Positions 22,115-35,234 of a DNA stretch of 64,000 nt are shown in pieces. Under the pieces are notes generated by a model. That model was not told the origin of the DNA. It searched no databases and was given only the letters and a program-made list of their open reading frames with translations. This stretch comes from Caprella mutica (taxonomy: Eukaryota > Arthropoda > Malacostraca > Amphipoda > Caprellidae), in contig CANNZV010002342.1 of assembly GCA_947561585.1 (NCBI GenBank), forward strand, positions 38,658-102,657. Direction: 5' to 3'. Positions within the stretch are counted from its first letter, which is position 1, and each line of letters begins with the position of its first letter. The position numbers and the translations under genes were made by a program.

Positions 22115-23469
22115 GTCTCCACTCTTCATCCTTCTGGAAGATGACAATTGTAATATCTGTTTTAAAGTAAATATTTTATTGTTAGGCATTATTTCAATGA
22201 AGTTGATTGGTCTTGCAGAAAAAATATATTGTTTGTAATTCTAACTAAATTTTAATTCATAATTCAATGATTCATCCTCAGAACTTGTTAATTCAGTAGA
22301 CTCTGATCTGAATTGCAATTGATTTGTTATAAATGACAGTAACTCAACTGATTCAGAAGCCCACCGAATACATTATTACCCGTCCATACTCTATCCAATG
22401 ATAGGATTCTTCCGACTACGCAGTGGCTAAATATAGGACTGATATTCAATTACTTTAATGAATTATTGTATTGTATTCTCTTTCCATGGTATAAATTGCA
22501 TGGAACTTATTGAAAGAATTGAAATAGTATTTCTCTATCAACTTCTGAATACTATTTTCTTTCTACAGAAAACTCTGTTCTAATATATTCATTCAGTTTT
22601 GATGTGATTTTGAAATATATATAGAATTATTAGAATTTATTTAATTGGGAACTCATCTATTAGAATTAATTACTATCAATAAACGATGTTTTTACATTGA
22701 AATATATTTTTCTGACAACATCGTCGGACATATTAGCCAGAAGCATCGTACAAAAACATGCTTTGTTTCTTCCATCAAAATTAAAAAATATATAGTAAAT
22801 AGTGGATAAGATTTTTGAGTTACTGTGCTCTTTTCTGTCGGTCGGGCTGGTAACCTTCCAATTTTCAATATTAGCAGTGCCTCCCACTAAAGTGAATGAT
22901 GGATAATAAAAGCAATTTTAATCTAGAATTATTAATGATTGGACATCCGTCGAATCATATGTTGTAGGTGATAGATGATATTAAATCATCGATTGAATTA
23001 ATTAGTCGCCGACTGATAGCTGACGACCGGCGCAATACTTCTCTAATTTGGTGAAATGCATAAAATAAATAAACTCATTTTATGCGTATCTTTATTTCTT
23101 TTGTGAGGATGTGAAATGAAGGAAATTCTTTGTCATTCAAATCGAACTCTTTCATTTTTTCTCCATTCGATCGTTGTAAATAGAGGTAAATTAAAATAAG
23201 TTGAAGGTTTAAGAAAATATCCAAATTTCATATCTCACCTTCCATCCCTCTATATTTAATTACTTATTATTCACTTTAGAAGCTGAATGGTAAAGAGGTG
23301 AGTAATTATTGAATCATCACGTCTGTGTATTTTTCCCATCATCTCAAAATAGGATAACATTACTGCTGAATGCATTTATTTTTGCTCATCATGAACACCA
23401 AAACAAGGAGAGTTATCGTACCAATTGAAGAAGGAGTTAACTTTAAAGCGTGTAAATATATGTACACTG
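22115..23469. other. AT-rich non-coding DNA
   Basis: No supported gene. The 73-codon minus-strand frame at 22666-22887 is moderately peptide-like but has no splice or homology support. Confidence 0.45.
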
Positions 23470-24004
23470 TTAACCCTAGTGAGTCTGACGTGTGTTTTCT
23501 AAACACATCCATTTTGAATTACTTTATATCTTTCATGCCATTTCTTTAAATTTACCGGCCAAAATTTGCTCCTATATAAATCTAAAATATACTTTCGTAT
23601 ATAAAAGCTTAAAAATATTTATGTATCGGCGTAAATCACAAAAATTATGAAATCAATTGGACTGTGGTGACGTGTGGCAACGTAGAAATACAGTTTGGTT
23701 ATCCTCTAAGCACACAACCATCCATGTTTTCTTGGAGTGCACACACATATGCGCGAGCTGTGATTGGGTTACACTCCACCCAATCACAGCTCTGCTCTTT
23801 CAGTGGCCAATGTCTTACATACCTATGTATTTATTTCTCCTTATATATTCATTATTTCTACTTGAAATTTGGAACACATTAGTTTAGTATATATACAAAC
23901 AGCTTGAAAAAAAAGTACCGTTGGGTTATAAACAAGACATGCGTTTTTTAAACACATAGTCAAACCTTCCCATACATTCTGGTAGTCAAACTTCTTATGG
24001 TTAA
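23470..24004 (+). mobile_element. TTAA element family, copy 1 (535 bp)
   Basis: Flanked by TTAA on both sides. The left tip is TTAACCCTAGTGAGTCTGAC, and the right tip read on the minus strand is TTAACCATAAGAAGTTTGAC. Copies 2 (41515) and 3 (45902, inverted) align along the whole length. In the middle all carry a strong hairpin: here arms GAGCTGTGATTGGGT and ACCCAATCACAGCTC at 23755-23792 with an 8-nt loop. CCC-type ends and TTAA sites suggest a piggyBac-related MITE mobilised in trans. Confidence 0.8.
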
Positions 24005-27000
24005 AGGCACACTTACACAGTCACACACAAGTAGGAAAACTTTTATTGATATATTAGTGTCAGTATAACAGATATGTTCCAATTAAATTAATAAAAGCAT
24101 ATATCTTTTTGAATTGTTTTCCATATAATTATTTAAATTACTCCAATTATGAAATTGTATATTCCTCTTGCTAAAGTGTCTAAACCGAAAATAATTTGAT
24201 AGTACAATTTCACGTATTCTCAAAATTTTTGGTTCAGTGTAAATTATTTATAAGTTTGCATTTACATCGTATGAATAACATTTAATGAATATTTTATGAA
24301 GATTGAAGATTGAGTTATACTAAATTGTGTTCTATTGCAATTGTGAAGATTCAATAATATCGTTCATTAATCACTCGACTTCAATCATTTACTTTTAGTT
24401 AATCTTAAACCTTTTCAGTGTCTTATAAATGCATCTCATAGATAAGGAAGAAATAACTTCTATTCGGGATGACAAAGTCATTTAATTCAATGAATTCAAA
24501 TACTTTATTTGATTAAATTAGTGGCGCTTTCCCTCATTCAATTTCACATTAACTGTAAGCGGGCAGAAGATTTTCTCTTACTATAAATTAGATTATTCAA
24601 TTACTCTAATTATGATGGATTGGCAGATAAAGCGAATAGATTGAGCTGTGAATAGTCAATGGGAAAGCTTTGCTGTTATTCGAACTGTATGGGGAGAAAG
24701 AGAACTTTAACTTTGAACTGAATAACACAAATTAAACGGAGAAATATAAACAGATTCAACTGAGAGATCTAAAGTTATTAGGTATTTTTGATGAATATAT
24801 TTGATAATGGTAAATCTATGTACTGACTTTTTAAATTAGTGTAAATACTTTACATATACAGTATTTTAGTAACTGAAGCCATATTTCAATTCTTTTCATT
24901 TTTGACAGATTTATTATTACATTATTTATGAACTGTTTACGCATGTATTATAAAGTGAATTGGGCAATAGTTACTCTTCATTGGTTTATTTTTTCTCCTT
25001 CAAACCGTCTTTTTTCATTCAATTTTGTCCATTTTGGTGAAGTGAGGTTGGAAAAACTGTAGAAGATTCATCGCCAGCTTTTGAAGTCTTTTCATGAATA
25101 AATTAGCCAAAGGTTATATGATTACTTTCCATCCCTTGAACCGAGATGTGAAATATCAGAAAAATAACGGATTATAATTGAAGAGCAGAATTGGAAAGTA
25201 TCCCATTTATATTTTATGAGAAGAGGTATAACTTCTATAATGTTTCATGAATGAACTATTCCAAAGAGAAGTATAGCCAAATTTTAATTTTCAGATTTAT
25301 GTTCGGTAAAATGAGTTTTAGACTAATAGATAGAACAAAGTAAACCTAATCATACTGCTACATATTATTTCATTCCTAATAAAGAGTAATTTCAATCAAT
25401 AGTTTAAGTTGAATTGAAATACCTATAATGGTAGCTAATTAAGTTCCAATAGTAACAAACTAGGAGAATTTTAACTTTGGAGTGGAGGCTTTTGGGTTTC
25501 AAATCAAACTCCAGAGAAACCAATTAGTCATTTTTGTTGGTGAGATGGAGTCTGCATCACAAGGAGACTTAATGATATATTTTGATCATTTGTCACATTC
25601 AATGTAATGGATATAAGGAATCCTTCTCGGAACAAGATAATAATATATTAAAATGATAAGAGTCACTAATTGAGGGGCAGATGGAAACTGATGAGTGTAG
25701 TGATAGGATTGATAACAATTTCAGTCTTCCAATTCCTGGGTCTATGAACAAATAGGTAGCGTGCAGAATCTGTGCAGGCAAAGATCTTTATGATTGTTGT
25801 TAATTCCTTTTTAGTTGTTAATTTAAATAATCATTTCCGAATCATGATTTTGTAATTCTGAGAAGCTGTTATAGTACATAGCTATTTTGCCAATCACTTT
25901 GTACAGATTTTTCTTTATTAAAATATGAAAATGCTTCGAGGTATTACTCTAGACCATAATTATATTTTTACTTTATAATAAAACACCTTCAATAGAATCA
26001 ATTGACTATAATAAGTAGAATACAATGTCATGAAGAGTATCATATCTGTAAATATTTACATTAAAGATAACTTCATTTAAATACGCAAATCATATAAAAA
26101 ATCCTTTTCAATAATATCTCGGTGTAGCGAATTCATTAGTAGGATTTTCAAGTTCATTTAATTTCATGAGTATAATATTATTGCAATAGATTCAGAGCTC
26201 TCTTCTCTATTGATGCTAATTCATAATTATATCATTATTGCAATATATTAACAGCTCTCATGTCAATGGCTTCCTATCTTTATAAGCACTTTATCGATAC
26301 CGTTGATATTTAACCTTCCTAGTGTTTGAAGCTAAATTCCTTTTACTCCTGTACGATAGTTTGCTCTTTACATGAATTGGATCCCCTGTGTTGAATAATG
26401 CCTTATTCTAATTATGAATAATAAACTAGTTTACAATACAACAAAGCACCATACAATTTCTAGGGTAATACTAAAGCACAACTTCACACCATTGGGACGG
26501 ATGTTCAATTCTAACACCAAAATAAAGAGAGTCATAAAAGAGCTTTAAGAGCAGAATAAACATTCGACAAAAGAGAGGTTGCAACTGATCTGTACTTTGT
26601 GATCATTATAAAGCAAAGTTTACAGCATAAAACACAATTCATTACATGAATATGAGGCATTTGGAAAGGAAGTTGTAGTACGAGTTTTAATTGAATTTCA
26701 AATTTTGCCTTTAATGATTTAGTATTATGAGTAAAGTCTTCAAAAATGCTCAATATAGTTTGTTCATTACAATATAATTAAATTTTCTTCTATCTTTATG
26801 ATACGTCAATAATAAAATGAGAACTACTTTTTATTGGACGTAAAAAAATAACTTTTATTCTGATAAATGATTAAATATAAACAGTTTCTCAAATGAAGTT
26901 ATTGAGACCACATCTTTGTAAATGTTTGCAGTGTAATTTTTAGGCAATGTGAGGTGGACTGAAGTTACCCGTTTTATCGAGAGATGGAGTGGGCACAGAG

Positions 27001-28581
27001 AGGATTATTCTAAAATCTGATTATTGATGTCCCCAAACAATTCCAGGAAATGCAGTTTGGGTTTACGTGTCATGGAAGAGATGACAGATGCTGTGAAATT
27101 AAAGACAGTAGCATTTCTGTCCACTCAGTCGTTAGCTCTTGGAGTAGGAACTTATCATTCTAACCTATCGCAGAAGAAACTTAGTTAGCAGTAGAAATTA
27201 GCAGTAATAATCAATATAAAATATTTCATTCCTTCAAATAGTGATTAGTGAAGTAAAAGAATTACCAATATATAAAAATTGCCATACCCAATGATAAGAA
27301 TATTAAGACTTAGTGATTTGCGGATTTTTCGATGGCTTAAATTATTGTTGTATTCCAATATTCGTCTTTTCTGAATATAATTGTCGTGCATCGACGAGTT
27401 TTACTTTGTTTTGAACACGTGACAACATATTCTTATCAGTTTAAAGTATATTTTCTAGATTTCATTTTAAATAATATTAGACCTTTGAAAAGATAAGAGA
27501 AATATCCTATATAAGAAAAAAAAATATCAATGATTTCACTCGAACTGTTTAAAATTTTTTAGTCAAGCTTAAAGTTTATTTTTAGTTAATCAAACTAACC
27601 TTTTTATATACTGTACATTGTAAAAAACATGACCAGATAATATTTATGCTCCAAAATACGTTAGAGAAATACAATGAAAAATACTCCGGACTGAACTAGT
27701 TAAAATATTTCACATGAAAATTGCACGCACACTTTCTTAATTCAATGCATATGCGTCATTGTATTTCTAGTCCATGAAATATAATTAGAGGAGCATATAA
27801 TATAATGACAAATATATATTTACGCAGTAGTATAACATTTCACTGTTTATTTTGTATTTGCGAGTAGCTAACAAGTCTTACATTTTATTTCATTTCTTGC
27901 AACTCTTACGACAAATTTGATGGTTCTCATTCCTTTCTTACCACGTACGTGAATCAGTTTGCAGCAGGGATACAGAGGCCTATTGGCATTTTACTCACAG
28001 TTCAAACTAATCTTTATTTGGTCCATAAAACATAATGAGCAAACTTTGCTGTTAATTTTTGAGGAAAGAAAAGCATGAAGGGAGAAGCTGAGCATTAAAT
28101 CTCAGTAGCTGCAAGCAAGTGAACTCATTGCATCGAATATTTGAAGTCGGTTGTAAACCCTTGCAGTTACTGATAACAATGACATAATAAATATATGGTT
28201 AATGGATATCTGAATGAAACATATATCATATTCACGCCATTATATGTATAATTGTTTATTTGACATACATTGTAATTTAATAACACTTCATTCGTTTAAC
28301 TTATCTGTTTATATTCTGATAATATCCTCTACTTCTGCATATGATGTTTTGTCTAGAAAAACCTAAACTATGAATGAAATGAAATAATTTACAAATGATT
28401 GATACTTACGTAGCTTCAGACCCTCCCCTCCATTACACGCTAGAAACTAACTACAAAGAATTCTTTTTCCTTCACTGTGATGCATGTTTATCCTTCCTAA
28501 AAGGAAGAACTGCGAATGTTCAAACTATTCTGGACATTGAATTGAAATAAGTTGAAAGGCCAGTAAATCTTTTCAGGTTTG
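24005..28581. other. long gene-free AT-rich stretch
   Basis: No exon could be supported. About 24515-24720 and 27000-27150 are more complex, less AT-rich segments that could be conserved non-coding elements or unrecognised exons. The rest looks like ordinary intronic or intergenic sequence. Confidence 0.4.
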
Positions 28582-30237
28582 AACCCTTGTTGTTTATTTA
28601 GATTACAGGTAGCTGATGCAGAGTAACAAGACTTAAGAACATAAGGTTTCTAACCCTTGTTGTTTAGATTACAGGTAGTTGATGCAGAGTATCAAGACTT
28701 AAAAACATAAGGTTTCTAACCCTTGATGTTTAGATTACAGGTAGTTGATGCAGAGTATCAAGACTTAAAAACATAAGGTTTCGAACCCTTGTTGTTTAGA
28801 TTACAGGTAGCTGATGCAGAGTAACAAGACTTAAGAACATAAGGTTTCTAACCCTTGATGTTTAGATTACAGGTAGTTGATGCAGAGTATCAAGACTTAA
28901 AAACATAAGGTTTCTAACCCTTGTTGTTTAGATTACAGGTAGCTGATGCAGAGTAACAAGACTTAAGAACATAAGGTTTCTAACCCTTGTTGTTTAGATT
29001 GCAGGTAGTTGATGCATAGTATCAAGACTTAAGAACATAAGGTTCCTAACCCTTGTTGTTTAGATTACAGGTAGTTGATGCAGAGTAACAAGACTTAAGA
29101 AAATAAGGTTTCTAACCCTTGATGTTTAGATTACAGGTAGTTGATGCAGAGTATCAAGACTTAAAAACATAAGGTTTCTAACCCTTGTTGTTTAGATTAC
29201 AGGTAGCTGATGCAGAGTAACAAGACTTAAGAACATAAGGTTTCTAACCCTTGTTGTTTAGATTACAGGTAGTTGATGCAGAGTATCAAGACTTAAAAAC
29301 ATAAGGTTTCTAACCCTTGATGTTTAGATTACAGGTAGTTGATGCAGAGTATCAAGACTTAAAAACATAAGGTTTCGAACCCTTGTTGTTTAGATTACAG
29401 GTAGCTGATGCAGAGTAACAAGACTTAAGAACATAAGGTTTCTAACCCTTGTTGTTTAGATTACAGGTAGTTGATGCATAGTATCAAGACTTAAGAACAT
29501 AAGGTTTCTAACCCTTGTTGTTTAGATTACAGGTAGTTGATGCAGAGTAACAAGACTTAAGAAAATAAGGTTTCTAACCCTTGATGTTTAGATTACAGGT
29601 AGTTGATGCAGAGTATCAAGACTTAAAAACATAAGTTTTCTAACCCTTGTTGTTTAGATTACAGGTAGCTGATGCAGAGTAACAAGACTTAAGAACATAA
29701 GGTTTCTAACCCTTGTTGTTTAGATTACAGGTAGTTGATGCAGAGTATCAAGACTTAAAAACATAAGGTTTCTAACCCTTGTTGTTTAGATTACAGGTAG
29801 CTGATGCAGAGTAACAAGACTTAAGAACATAAGGTTTCTAACCCTTGTTGTTTAGATTACAGGTAGTTGATGCATAGTATCAAGACTTAAGAACATAAGG
29901 TTTCTAACCCTTGTTGTTTAGATTACAGGTAGTTGATGCATAGTATCAAAACTTAAGAACATAAGGTTTCGAACCCTTGTTGTTAAGATTACAGGTAGTT
30001 GATGCATAGTAGCAAGACTTAAGAACAATAATATTTCGAACCCTTGTTGTTTACATTACAGGTAGTTCATGCAGAGTAACAAGACTTAAGAACAATAATA
30101 TTTCGAACCCTTGTTGTTTAGATTACAGGTAGTTGATGCAGAGTAAACAGATTTTCGTACATAAGTTTTCGAACCCTTGTTGTTTAGATTTATAGTAGCA
30201 GATTCAGGTTAACAATACTTAAGATTATAAGGTTTCG
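28582..30237. repeat. 66-bp satellite-like array, about 25 copies, with higher-order repeats
   Basis: The unit starts AACCCTTGTTGTTTAGATTA and ends ACATAAGGTTTCT. Variant types can be told apart by GCTGATG/GTTGATG, GAGTAAC/GAGTATC/TAGTATC, TTAAGAAC/TTAAAAAC and TTGTTG/TTGATG. Their order is not random: the same series of seven variants fills 28850-29311 and again 29312-29773 (462-bp higher-order unit). The first copy carries a 4-base insertion, and the last four or five copies are diverged. No coding role is suggested. Confidence 0.97.
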
Positions 30238-30577
30238 AACAGTTGATGTTTTGATATTAGGCTTCGACAGTGAGTCATTTAAGCCCCTATTTTTTAGCGA
30301 TGTTTGCATAAAATAAAGCATATTTTTTTATGAATGACAACTGTATTTTCAGCAGTATAACTGTTGATTTAAGAATGATTTGATAACTTACACTCTGTAA
30401 CTTAACAGTGTTTAGATGAATCGCTATCAGGAGACATTAAATCCAGTGCGACAGTCATCTTCGGTTCAATATTTTATAAATATACATAGCTATATATTGA
30501 AAAATCCGATGTCTCTTTAACCCATACGAATATAGTTGGGCATATAGCTGCTAAATTATCAAGGATAAATTAACTTA
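30238..30577. other. AT-rich non-coding DNA
   Basis: Spacer between two arrays. Nothing recognised. Confidence 0.5.
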
Positions 30578-30739
30578 CACAAATAAAGGAGAAAGTACAA
30601 CACTTGCCACAAATAAAGGAGAAAGTACAACAATTGCCATAAATCTAGGAGAAAATACAACACTTACCACAAATAGAGGAGAAAGTACAACACTTACCAC
30701 AAATAGAGGAGAAAGTACAACACTTGCCACAAATAAAGA
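30578..30739. repeat. 30-bp tandem repeat, about 5.4 copies
   Basis: The unit CACAAATAAAGGAGAAAGTA followed by CAACACTTGC is repeated with a few changes. It is followed without a gap by the 21-bp array. Confidence 0.93.
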
Positions 30740-30830
30740 AAGTTTTTCTAATTACTAAAAGAGTTTTTCTAATTACTAAATGAGTTTTTCTAATTACAAA
30801 ATCAGTTTTTCTAATAACTGAAAGAGTTTT
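30740..30830. repeat. 21-bp tandem repeat, about 4 copies
   Basis: The unit GAGTTTTTCTAATTACTAAA plus one base, with increasing divergence to the right. Confidence 0.9.
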
Positions 30831-31146
30831 TTATTTTTTATCCTTATGTGAAGTTACTGAAATTATTTTCTAATTTTTTTTATTACACTGTTTTGCGACT
30901 TATAAAATGTTGTTTGAAATTAAATCCATCATTTGTTACTGTTGTAGATTTTTAAATATTTATTTCTATATTTACTTATCTTCTTATGTACGAACTGGGA
31001 TTGTTTTCAGTGTTTATTATGTTCATTCAAAGTAGAGTATCAATAACTTGTAAATTAGTACAAGTTTTGCTAAGTATAACTAAAGAAGTGGATTGTAATC
31101 GGATTATCTCGAGTGAGAGCAGATTGCGATTAGGTGAACCTTTAAG

Positions 31147-31275
31147 TAGATACACTTATTGATATTAACTACACTATGAAATACACCTAAGAGTATTACT
31201 TAGGAGATACACTTATTGTTATTAAATACACTTAAAGGGTATTACTTAAGATATACACTTATTGTTATTAAATAT
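31147..31275. repeat. imperfect direct repeat, 3 copies of about 45-55 bp
   Basis: AGATACACTTATTG, TATTAA.TACACT and GTATTACTTA recur in this order three times with length differences. Confidence 0.7.
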
Positions 31276-32364
31276 ACTTTAAGGCACTCATTTCTAATTT
31301 TGAAGCAGAAATTTAAGTTTTCTTTATAATGTTTAATTAAGAGTAAAAAGTAATATTTTGAATCTCCACTCCATGTGATTAAACTCTCTTTCTCACAAAT
31401 GATAATTATTAACCATAACTAAAAAATCAACCGCTGAAACCGAATATGCTTTATTATTTTCATTAAAATGAGAAAAAAAATTCTGCATAGACACATGTAA
31501 ATTTATATTCCCTCTACAAGTTTTTTCACTCTTACATGACAAAATAGTAATTCACAATATTCTATTTTTCATTCTTATGATACATGGGGAGTAAGGGAAA
31601 CTTCGTAATAACTGCCAAAGCTCTGTCCATAAATAAGGCAGAGTCTGTGAAATTGATATGGAGCTCTATTGGCAAACGATATCAACAGACAGCAACTTTG
31701 AGCCTTTCAAGGGTGCAGGGAATGTTGTAATGGAAGGTAAACTCTTTGGTTGGTCTGTTTATATAATTAATATAGTTTTCAAGTGCTTGAGATCTTAAAA
31801 TGTTTAAACAATAATAAATATACAAACCACAGAGTTTGTTTCCCATTATTACATTTTTGATGTTGAATAGGACATAAAAATTCCTTTCACCTCATATCGT
31901 TTGTAAAGGATCTCGGTTTTTGTGGGAAAATGATATTTTTTCGAACTGTTTAGAGTAAAAATATATAAATGGAAAATTTTATGAATCGTACGTTTGTAAA
32001 TAATATAACTTGTTTGTAATAAAGTATAATGGAATAATGAGGTACTTTAATGTCCAATTTTTTTTATACTATAATAACTTTTGTTAAATACATATGCTTT
32101 TGCATAAAAAATTTCATAAAGTACAGAAACAATACACCAATGGATTGACCATTATATTGTAAAATTAAGATTTGGAGCTTGTAGTGGACAAACAATAATA
32201 TGTATTATTCAATCTTTTAGTAAATTGCGATCATACACTTTATTCCGTTTGAGCTTATTTAATTGCTTGTCAAAAGAGGAGCTAGTTAGAGAGATTGATT
32301 GTCCATTCACAAGAAATGAGACGTGAATCAATGAACGTACGGAGGAAATTCATCAGTTAGTCAC
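31276..32364. other. non-coding DNA between arrays
   Basis: Mostly AT-rich. About 31580-31740 is more complex (for example ACTGCCAAAGCTCTGTCC) and may be a conserved element. No gene supported. Confidence 0.4.
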
Positions 32365-33370
32365 AATCTCAGAAAAGCTGATGTTGGAGACCAAGAGGGG
32401 ACACAGACTGTGCTTTGCAATCTCAGAAAAGCTGATGTAGGAGACCAAGAGGGGATACAGACAGTGCTTTGCAATCTCAGAAAAGCTGATGTAGGAGACC
32501 AAGAGGGGATACAGACAGTGCTTTGCAATCTCAGAAAAGCTGATGTAGGAGACCAAGAGGGGATACAGACTGTGCTTTGCAATCTCAGAAAAGCTGATGT
32601 AGGAGACCAAGAGGGGATACAGACTGTGCTTTGCAATCTCAGAAAAGCTGATGTTGGAGACCAAGAGGGGATACAGACTGTGCTTTGCAATCTCAGAAAA
32701 GCTGATGTTGGAGACCAAGAGGGGATACAGACTGTGCTTTGCAATCTCAGAAAAGCTGATGTAGGAGACCAAGAGGGGATACAGACAGTGCTTTGCAATC
32801 TCAGAAAAGCTGATGTAGGAGACCAAGAGGGGATACAGACTGTGCTTTGCAATCTCAGAAGAGCTGATGTAGGAGACCAAGAGGGGATACAGACTGTGCT
32901 TTGCAATCTCAGAAAAGCTGATGTAGGAGACCAAGAGGGGATACAGACTGTGCTTTGCAATCTCAGAAAAGCTGATGTTGGAGACCAAGAGGGGATACAG
33001 ACTGTGCTTTGCAATCTCAGAAAAGCTGATGTAGGAGACCAAGAGGGGATACAGACAGTGCTTTGCAATCTCAGAAAAGCTGATGTAGGAGACCAAGAGG
33101 GGATACAGACTGTGCTTTGCAATCTCAGAAAAGCTGATGTAGGAGACCAAGAGGGGATACAGACTGTGCTTTGCAATCTCAGAAAAGCTGATGTAGGAGA
33201 CCAAGAGGGGATACAGACTGTGCTTTGCAATCTCAGAAAAGCTGATGTAGGGGACCAAGAGGGGATACAGACTGTGCTTTACAATCTCAGAAAAGCTAAT
33301 GTAGGAGACCAAGAGGGGATACAGACTGTGCTTTACAATCTCAGAAAAGCAGATGTAGGGGATACAGACT
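32365..33370. repeat. 54-bp minisatellite, 18 full copies plus a partial
   Basis: The unit begins AATCTCAGAAAAGCTGATGT, continues with AGGAGACCAAGAGGGGATAC and ends AGACTGTGCTTTGC. The period is a multiple of three and at least three frames are free of stops, giving frames of 326 (plus), 319 and 289 codons (minus). On the plus strand the peptide would be 18-residue repeats (LRKADVGDQEGIQTVLCN). The two recurrent variants (GTA/GTT and ACA/ACT) are both silent in that frame. I still regard it as a minisatellite, because there is no supporting start context, splice site or non-repeat protein part. Confidence 0.95.
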
Positions 33371-34290
33371 ATCGTTGGATATCTCAGTGAAACTTCTTAT
33401 AGTGGGAAATCTGCGGGTGATGGTCCATCGCAAATGTCACTGTTTTTAATATCACAAGATTAATTTTCAATTATTGAAGACCTTAAATATTTAGGAAATG
33501 CAAATTGCTAATTATTATAAATTAAAAATTTCAATTTGAATTTTTCTAAGATTATTACTCAAAATTCATTTGTGTCCAAATTCACTAAAAATGCATCAAT
33601 ATCCCATTAGTTCCAATATTTCGTACTTAGGAAAGTGTAGGACATCTTCAGGAGTTCAATAAAGTTCGACAGGTGGAAAATGAGACGTGAAATGAAGAGG
33701 AAAATCCTGGAATGAACACAAGGAAGAAAACATATGTTCTTGTGGTGATAGGAAGTGCTGAATTCAGTAAAAAGTATTTACCAATGGAATTGAAAAAAAC
33801 AGACTAAAGTTTCAAGTAAGTATGAATGGTTGTTTCGTGATAATGGTGGAAATCATGTATGCTCAAACAGAAATCATTCTGTTAGTATTTGAAATAATCA
33901 TATCAAATATTATTTACCATCAGTCCTGATTGTATACACTTTTCATTGTTCATTGAATATTATAATCCAAATTGGCAATGAATATTAGGTTGAGCATGAA
34001 AATAAATCCTCTCGATTTGAATGGATTAATCAATTAACACTTTTGTGATGCTCTCGATTGAATTCATCAAAGCGATAGCAAATTAATATTGAAGCTTTAG
34101 GACTCTAATTTGAGAAGTCAACAGTCAGAATAATTAATAATATTAAAATTTAGGATTACCTCTTCGAAATAAATCAGTTCAGAAACTGATTTCGACCATA
34201 CAATTTATGCTCACGAGATTTCCTCTTGCTGGTAATTTTGATATCATCGGTTTTATTTTCCCTATAATCATTACAACTATGAACTATTGC
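33371..34290. other. AT-rich non-coding DNA
   Basis: Nothing recognised between the 54-bp and 30-bp arrays. Confidence 0.5.
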
Positions 34291-35234
34291 AATTATAATG
34301 ATACACTACTAGACCTAATGTAATGATATGATACATTACATGACCTGATGTAATGATATGATACATTACATGACCTAATGTAATGATATGATACATTACA
34401 TGACCTGATGTAATGATGTGATACATTATATGACCTAATGTAATGATGTGATACATTACATGACCTAATGTAATGATGTGATACACTACATGACCTGATG
34501 TAATGATATGATACATTACATGACCTGATGTAATGATGTGATACACTACATGACCTAATGTAATGATGTGATACACTACATGACCTGATGTAATGATGTG
34601 ATACATTATATGACCTGATGTAATGATGTGATACATTACATGACCTAATGTAATGATGTGATACATTACATGACCTAATGTAATGATGTGATACACTACA
34701 TGACCTGATGTAATGATATGATACATTACATGACCTGATGTAATGATGTGATACACTACATGACCTAATGTAATGATGTGATACACTACATGACCTGATG
34801 TAATGATATGATACATTACATGACCTGATGTAATGATGTGATACACTACATGACCTGATGTAATGATGTGATACATTACATGACCTGATGTAATGATGTG
34901 ATACATTACATGACCTAATGTAATGATGTGATACACTACATGACCTGATGTAATGATGTGATACATTACATGACCTAATGTAATGATGTGATACATTACA
35001 TGACCTAATATAATGATGTGATACACTACATGACCTGATGTAATGATGTGATACATTACATGACCTAATGTAATGATGTGATACATTACATGACCTGATG
35101 TAATGATGTGATACACTACATGACTTAATGTAATGATGTGATACACTACATGACCTGATGTAATGATGTGATACATCATATGACCTAATGTAATGATGTG
35201 ATACATTACATGACCTGATGTAATGATGTGATAT
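34291..35234. repeat. 30-bp array, about 31 copies, each with an internal hairpin
   Basis: The unit is TAATGATGTGATACATTACA followed by TGACCTGATG. In most units ATGTAATG and CATTACAT are perfect inverted repeats separated by eight bases. Three sites vary (A/G in TGATxTG, T/C in ACAxTACAT, G/A in CCTxATG). The pattern over 34441-34590 is repeated exactly at 34651-34800, showing a 210-bp higher-order unit. The minus-strand frame of 309 codons is a repeat artefact. Confidence 0.97.

Noticed and set aside
28582..30237. CRISPR-like array
   Set aside because: Units are directly joined with no unique spacers, and the DNA is eukaryotic with introns.
34277..35206. 309-codon minus-strand frame of 10-residue repeats (YHIITSGHVM)
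   Set aside because: Pure product of the 30-bp array, which has no stop in that frame.
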